A DNA stretch of 64,000 nt from Pseudomonas khavaziana (GTDB lineage: Bacteria > Pseudomonadota > Gammaproteobacteria > Pseudomonadales > Pseudomonadaceae): positions 170,794 to 234,793 of the forward strand of contig NZ_JAHSTT010000009.1 of NCBI RefSeq assembly GCF_019145205.1, read 5' to 3'. Below the pieces are notes generated by a model, which saw only the letters and a list, made by a program, of their open reading frames with translations, was not told the origin of the DNA and did not search any database. Both the position numbers and the translations under genes were made by a program. Within the stretch, counting starts at the first letter, position 1. Each line of letters begins with the position of its first letter. This document shows, one piece after another, positions 60,829 through 64,000 of the stretch.

Positions 60829-63800
60829 ATGCGCGGGCTCAACCTCTCTGAACTGGCGGTCAAACACCGCGCAGTGACGCTGTTCTTGCTTATTGCAATC
60901 CTGGTCGCCGGAATGTTCGCGTTCGGCAAACTGGGGCGCGCCGAAGACCCCTCGTTTACCGTCAAGGTCATGACCATCACCGCCGCCTGGCCCGGTGCTA
61001 CGGCCCAGGAGATGCAGGAACAGGTGGCCGACCGCCTGGAAAAACGCCTGCAGGAACTGGACTACTACGACCGCGTCGAGACCATCGCCCAGCCGGGTTT
61101 TGTGTCGATGCGCATGACCTTTCTCGAATCCACGCGCCCGAGCGAAATCCAGGCACTGTTCTACCAGACCCGCAAGAAGCTCAGTGACGAAGCCGCGCAA
61201 TTGCCCAAAGGCGTAATCGGCCCGTTTTTCAACGATGAATACTCTGATGTGTATTTTGCGCTGTACGCCCTGGAAGCCGAGCACCTGCCCCATCGCCAGC
61301 AAGTGCAAATGGCCGAGGCCCTGCGCCAGGGTTTGCTCAACCTGCCGGGGGTGAAAAAGGTCAATATTCTTGGCGAGCAGGCCCAGCGGGTGTTTGTCGA
61401 GTTTTCCTATGAACGTCTGGCGACCCTGGGCATCAAGCCCGAGCAGATTTTCGCCGCCCTCGCCGCGCAAAACGCGGTGGCGCCCTCAGGCTTTGTCGAG
61501 ACCGCCGGTGCCCGTGCGTATATCCGTATCGACGGTGCCTTCGACAGCCTGGCACTGATTGAAAACGTGCCCCTGCAAGTCAATGGCCGGGTGCTGCGCA
61601 TTGCCGATGTGGCCAGCGTCAGCCGCGGTTATGAGGACCCGCCCAGCTACCGCATCCGCCATCAGGGCGACCCGGCGTTGATGCTCGGGGTGATCATGGA
61701 GAAACACTGGAACGGCCTGGAGCTGGACCAGAGCCTGCAGGCCCAGGAAACCAAAATCCGCGCCGACCTGCCCCTGGGCGTGAACTTCGTCAAGGTCTCC
61801 GACCAGGCGAAAAACATCAGCCTGGCGGTGAATGAGTTCATGCTCAAGTTCTTCGTCGCCCTGGCTGTGGTGATGCTGATCAGCCTGCTGGCCCTGGGCT
61901 TTCGCGTGGGCCTGGTGGTGGCGGCAGCCGTGCCGCTGACGCTGTCGATCGTATTCGTGATCATGCTGGTCACCGGGCGCGAATTCGACCGCGTCACCCT
62001 CGGCGCGCTGATCATTTCCCTGGGTTTGCTGGTGGATGACGCGATCATTGCCATCGAGATGATGGTGGTGAAACTCGAAGAAGGCTTTGATCGTATCCAT
62101 GCGGCGACCTATGCCTGGAGCTCCACGGCTGCGCCCATGCTGACCGGTACGTTGGTGACGATCATCGGTTTTTTACCCGTGGGGTTTGCGCGCTCCGGTG
62201 CAGGCGAGTACGCCGGGAATATCTTCTGGATCGTCGGCTTTGCATTGATTTCATCGTGGTTGGTGGCGGTGGTGTTCACGCCCTATCTGGGCGTGAAGCT
62301 GTTACCGCAGATCAAGCCTGTGCCCGGTGGGCATGATGCGATTTATGCCGGGCGCTACTATCAGAAACTTCGGCGTCTGGTAGAGGCCTGCGTGCGCGGG
62401 CGTTGGTTGGTGACCGGGCTGGTGGTGGCCGCGTTTGTGCTGTGCGGGCTGGGTATGGCGGTGGTGAAGAAACAGTTCTTCCCCGATTCCGACCGTTCGG
62501 AGCTGATTCTGGAAGTGTATATGCCGCCCGGCAGCGCCTTCAAAAGCACTGAGGCGGTGGCGGCGCAGGTGGAGAAAGCCCTGCTGCAAGAGCCGCAGAC
62601 CAGCATGGTCGACACCTATGTAGGCGGCGGCGCACCGCGGTTTTTCCTGTCGCTGAACCCGGAAATGCCTGACCCGGCATTCGCCAAGTTGATCGTGCAA
62701 ACCCCGGACTCCCACGCCCGTGACGCATTGAAAGTGCGCATGCGCGAGCGCATCGCGGCGGGTGAGTTTCCAGCGGCGCGGGTGCGTGTCACCCAATTGG
62801 TGTTCGGCCCGCCTGTGCCGTTTCCCGTAGTGTTCCGTGTGTCCGGGCCGAACCTGGACGAGTTGCGCGGGCTGTCCGAGCAAGTGCGCCAAGTGGTGGC
62901 CGCCAATCGGCTGACCCGTGACACCTTCCTCGAATGGGGCGAGCGCACCAGCGGTTATCGCCTGGTGCTGGACCAGGATCGCCTGCGCTTGCTCGGCTTC
63001 ACCCCCGATGAGGTCAAATCCCAGCTCAACGCCCTGCTCAGCGGCAACCCGATCACCGAAGTGCGCGAAGGCAACCGCACCGTATCCGTGGTGGCCCGCG
63101 CCCAAGGCAGCCAGCGCGAAGACCTCGCCAACCTCAACAACATGACCCTGACCAACAGCGCCGGTACGTCGGTGCCGCTGGCCCAGGTCGGGCATTTCCA
63201 GGCGGTGATGGAAGAGCCGATCCTCAAGCGCCGTAACCGTGCAACCACAGTGGAGGTGCGCGCCGACATCATCGATGGGGTACAACCGCCCGATGTGGAA
63301 ATGGCCGTGTACAAAGACCTGCAACCCCTGATCGCCAAGCTGCCTACCGGTTACCACATCGACATCGGCGGCCCGGTGGAAGAAAGCGCCAAGGCCAACG
63401 TGGCGCTGGCGGCGTTGTTCCCGATCATGATCCTGCTGACGCTCACGGTGATCATGTTCCAGGTGCGCTCCTTCGGCGTCATGTTGATGGTCTTCGCCAC
63501 CGCGCCCCTGGGCCTGATCGGCGCGGTGCCGACCTTGCTGCTGTTCAACCAGCCGTTTGGGTTTAATGCGATCCTGGGCTTGATCGGCATCGGCGGCATC
63601 CTGATGCGCAACACGCTGATCTTCACCGACCAGATTCGCCAGAACCAGGACCACGGCATGGCGATTCGCGAGGCAATCATCGAAGCCACGGTACGTCGAG
63701 CGCGACCGGTGATCCTCACCGCACTGGCGGCGGCGCTGGCGTTTATTCCGCTGACACTGTCGGTGTTCTGGTCGTCCCTGGCCTATGTGTTGATTGGCGG

Positions 63801-63903
63801 GGTGTTGGTGGGCACGGTGCTGACGCTGTTGTTCCTGCCGGCGCTGTGCAGCCTGGTGCTGCGCGACGCAGTTGCCGAAACGTCCCACGCAAGCGCCGGA
63901 TAA
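60829..63903 (+). CDS. RND multidrug efflux permease
   Basis: A 1024-aa AcrB/TriC-like permease: MRGLNLSELAVKHRAVTLFLL, GRAEDPSFTVKVMTITAAWPGATAQEMQEQV, proton relay LLVDDAIIAIEMM (two Asp), second-half GGPVEESAKANVALAALFPIMIL and NTLIFTDQI. The GRAEDP stretch resembles the TriC-like subgroup. Exports drugs or toxic organics from the periplasm. Complete gene; nearly overlaps the adaptor gene. Confidence 0.94.
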   Translation: MRGLNLSELAVKHRAVTLFLLIAILVAGMFAFGKLGRAEDPSFTVKVMTITAAWPGATAQEMQEQVADRLEKRLQELDYYDRVETIAQPGFVSMRMTFLESTRPSEIQALFYQTRKKLSDEAAQLPKGVIGPFFNDEYSDVYFALYALEAEHLPHRQQVQMAEALRQGLLNLPGVKKVNILGEQAQRVFVEFSYERLATLGIKPEQIFAALAAQNAVAPSGFVETAGARAYIRIDGAFDSLALIENVPLQVNGRVLRIADVASVSRGYEDPPSYRIRHQGDPALMLGVIMEKHWNGLELDQSLQAQETKIRADLPLGVNFVKVSDQAKNISLAVNEFMLKFFVALAVVMLISLLALGFRVGLVVAAAVPLTLSIVFVIMLVTGREFDRVTLGALIISLGLLVDDAIIAIEMMVVKLEEGFDRIHAATYAWSSTAAPMLTGTLVTIIGFLPVGFARSGAGEYAGNIFWIVGFALISSWLVAVVFTPYLGVKLLPQIKPVPGGHDAIYAGRYYQKLRRLVEACVRGRWLVTGLVVAAFVLCGLGMAVVKKQFFPDSDRSELILEVYMPPGSAFKSTEAVAAQVEKALLQEPQTSMVDTYVGGGAPRFFLSLNPEMPDPAFAKLIVQTPDSHARDALKVRMRERIAAGEFPAARVRVTQLVFGPPVPFPVVFRVSGPNLDELRGLSEQVRQVVAANRLTRDTFLEWGERTSGYRLVLDQDRLRLLGFTPDEVKSQLNALLSGNPITEVREGNRTVSVVARAQGSQREDLANLNNMTLTNSAGTSVPLAQVGHFQAVMEEPILKRRNRATTVEVRADIIDGVQPPDVEMAVYKDLQPLIAKLPTGYHIDIGGPVEESAKANVALAALFPIMILLTLTVIMFQVRSFGVMLMVFATAPLGLIGAVPTLLLFNQPFGFNAILGLIGIGGILMRNTLIFTDQIRQNQDHGMAIREAIIEATVRRARPVILTALAAALAFIPLTLSVFWSSLAYVLIGGVLVGTVLTLLFLPALCSLVLRDAVAETSHASAG

Positions 63904-63938
63904 GCTCTACTCCCCCGCCCTTAAAACCTCTGCAAAGT

Positions 63939-63985
63939 CCCTCGCCTGATCAACAGCGCGAGGGATTGCAGATGGTTTTTTTGGT
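63939..63985 (+). terminator. Possible terminator after the RND permease
   Basis: CCCTCGC/GCGAGGG stem (63939-63964), with GGTTTTTTTGG about 12 bases later; spacing to the T-run is loose. The rest of the window (to 64000) shows no gene. Confidence 0.4.
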
Positions 63986-64000
63986 TACAGCCCTGGTTGA

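Overview
The window reads as chromosomal DNA of a fluorescent pseudomonad, most likely the Pseudomonas fluorescens group. The basis is high-GC gamma-proteobacterial coding style, a LexA2-imuA-imuB-dnaE2 mutagenesis cassette, polyamine and acetoin catabolism, and many short paired palindromes (REPINs) of two sequence classes. Class A has GTGGGAGGGGGCTTGC ends; class B has GTAGGAGCGAGCTTGCTCGC ends. No rRNA, tRNA, CRISPR array, prophage or complete insertion sequence was seen, and no REP-associated transposase lies in the window, so the REPINs must be mobilised in trans. Species assignment is inference.

Left part (1-15.3 kb): a minus-strand SOS mutagenesis operon (lexA2, imuA, imuB, dnaE2) with a palindromic LexA2-type operator over the lexA2 start. 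Downstream lie a hybrid histidine kinase and a UvrA-like ATPase coupled by an ATGA overlap. Then come a NUDIX hydrolase, an alpha/beta hydrolase, an FMN-dependent alpha-hydroxy-acid dehydrogenase and a small operon (69-aa protein, helix-hairpin-helix protein, DUF72).

15.3-25.2 kb: stress or housekeeping genes (DUF4142, DJ-1/PfpI, hemerythrin, cytochrome b561), a copper group (DUF2946, SCO, PCuAC), HIT and GNAT proteins, a lipoprotein, and a divergent hybrid kinase/LuxR-type response regulator pair.

25.2-32.2 kb: the most intriguing metabolic cluster. A flavin monooxygenase, a RidA protein, a DUF1028 protein and an M20/ArgE-like amidohydrolase form a tight operon, followed by a LysR regulator and a divergent NCS1 nucleobase-type permease. 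The logic resembles uptake and oxidative/hydrolytic breakdown of a nitrogen heterocycle or N-acyl compound; the substrate is unknown. A ~430-bp REP-bounded repeat follows.

32.2-46.4 kb: a TPM-domain membrane protein, an RsbQ/KAI2-like hydrolase overlapping a PAS histidine kinase, a deletion relic of a dapF-like gene, a reductase operon with a divergent LysR gene whose last codons are a REP sequence, an EamA exporter, and a glutamylputrescine route (GS-like ligase, PotF-like binding protein, PuuB-like oxidase) with a divergent AraC regulator.

46.4-55.3 kb: acetoin/2,3-butanediol catabolism: acoABC, the sigma-54 activator AcoR, and a BudC-type dehydrogenase. A near-identical palindrome (TGAGACGCNGCGTCTCA) lies upstream of both acoA/acoR and the dehydrogenase, so these genes probably form one AcoR regulon. 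A TonB receptor is divergent from the dehydrogenase.

55.3-64 kb: an AhpD-like protein, an MscS channel fused to a cyclic-nucleotide-binding domain, a pirin, a Bcr/CflA exporter, and a divergent RND efflux pair sharing an AT-rich palindromic operator candidate with the exporter.
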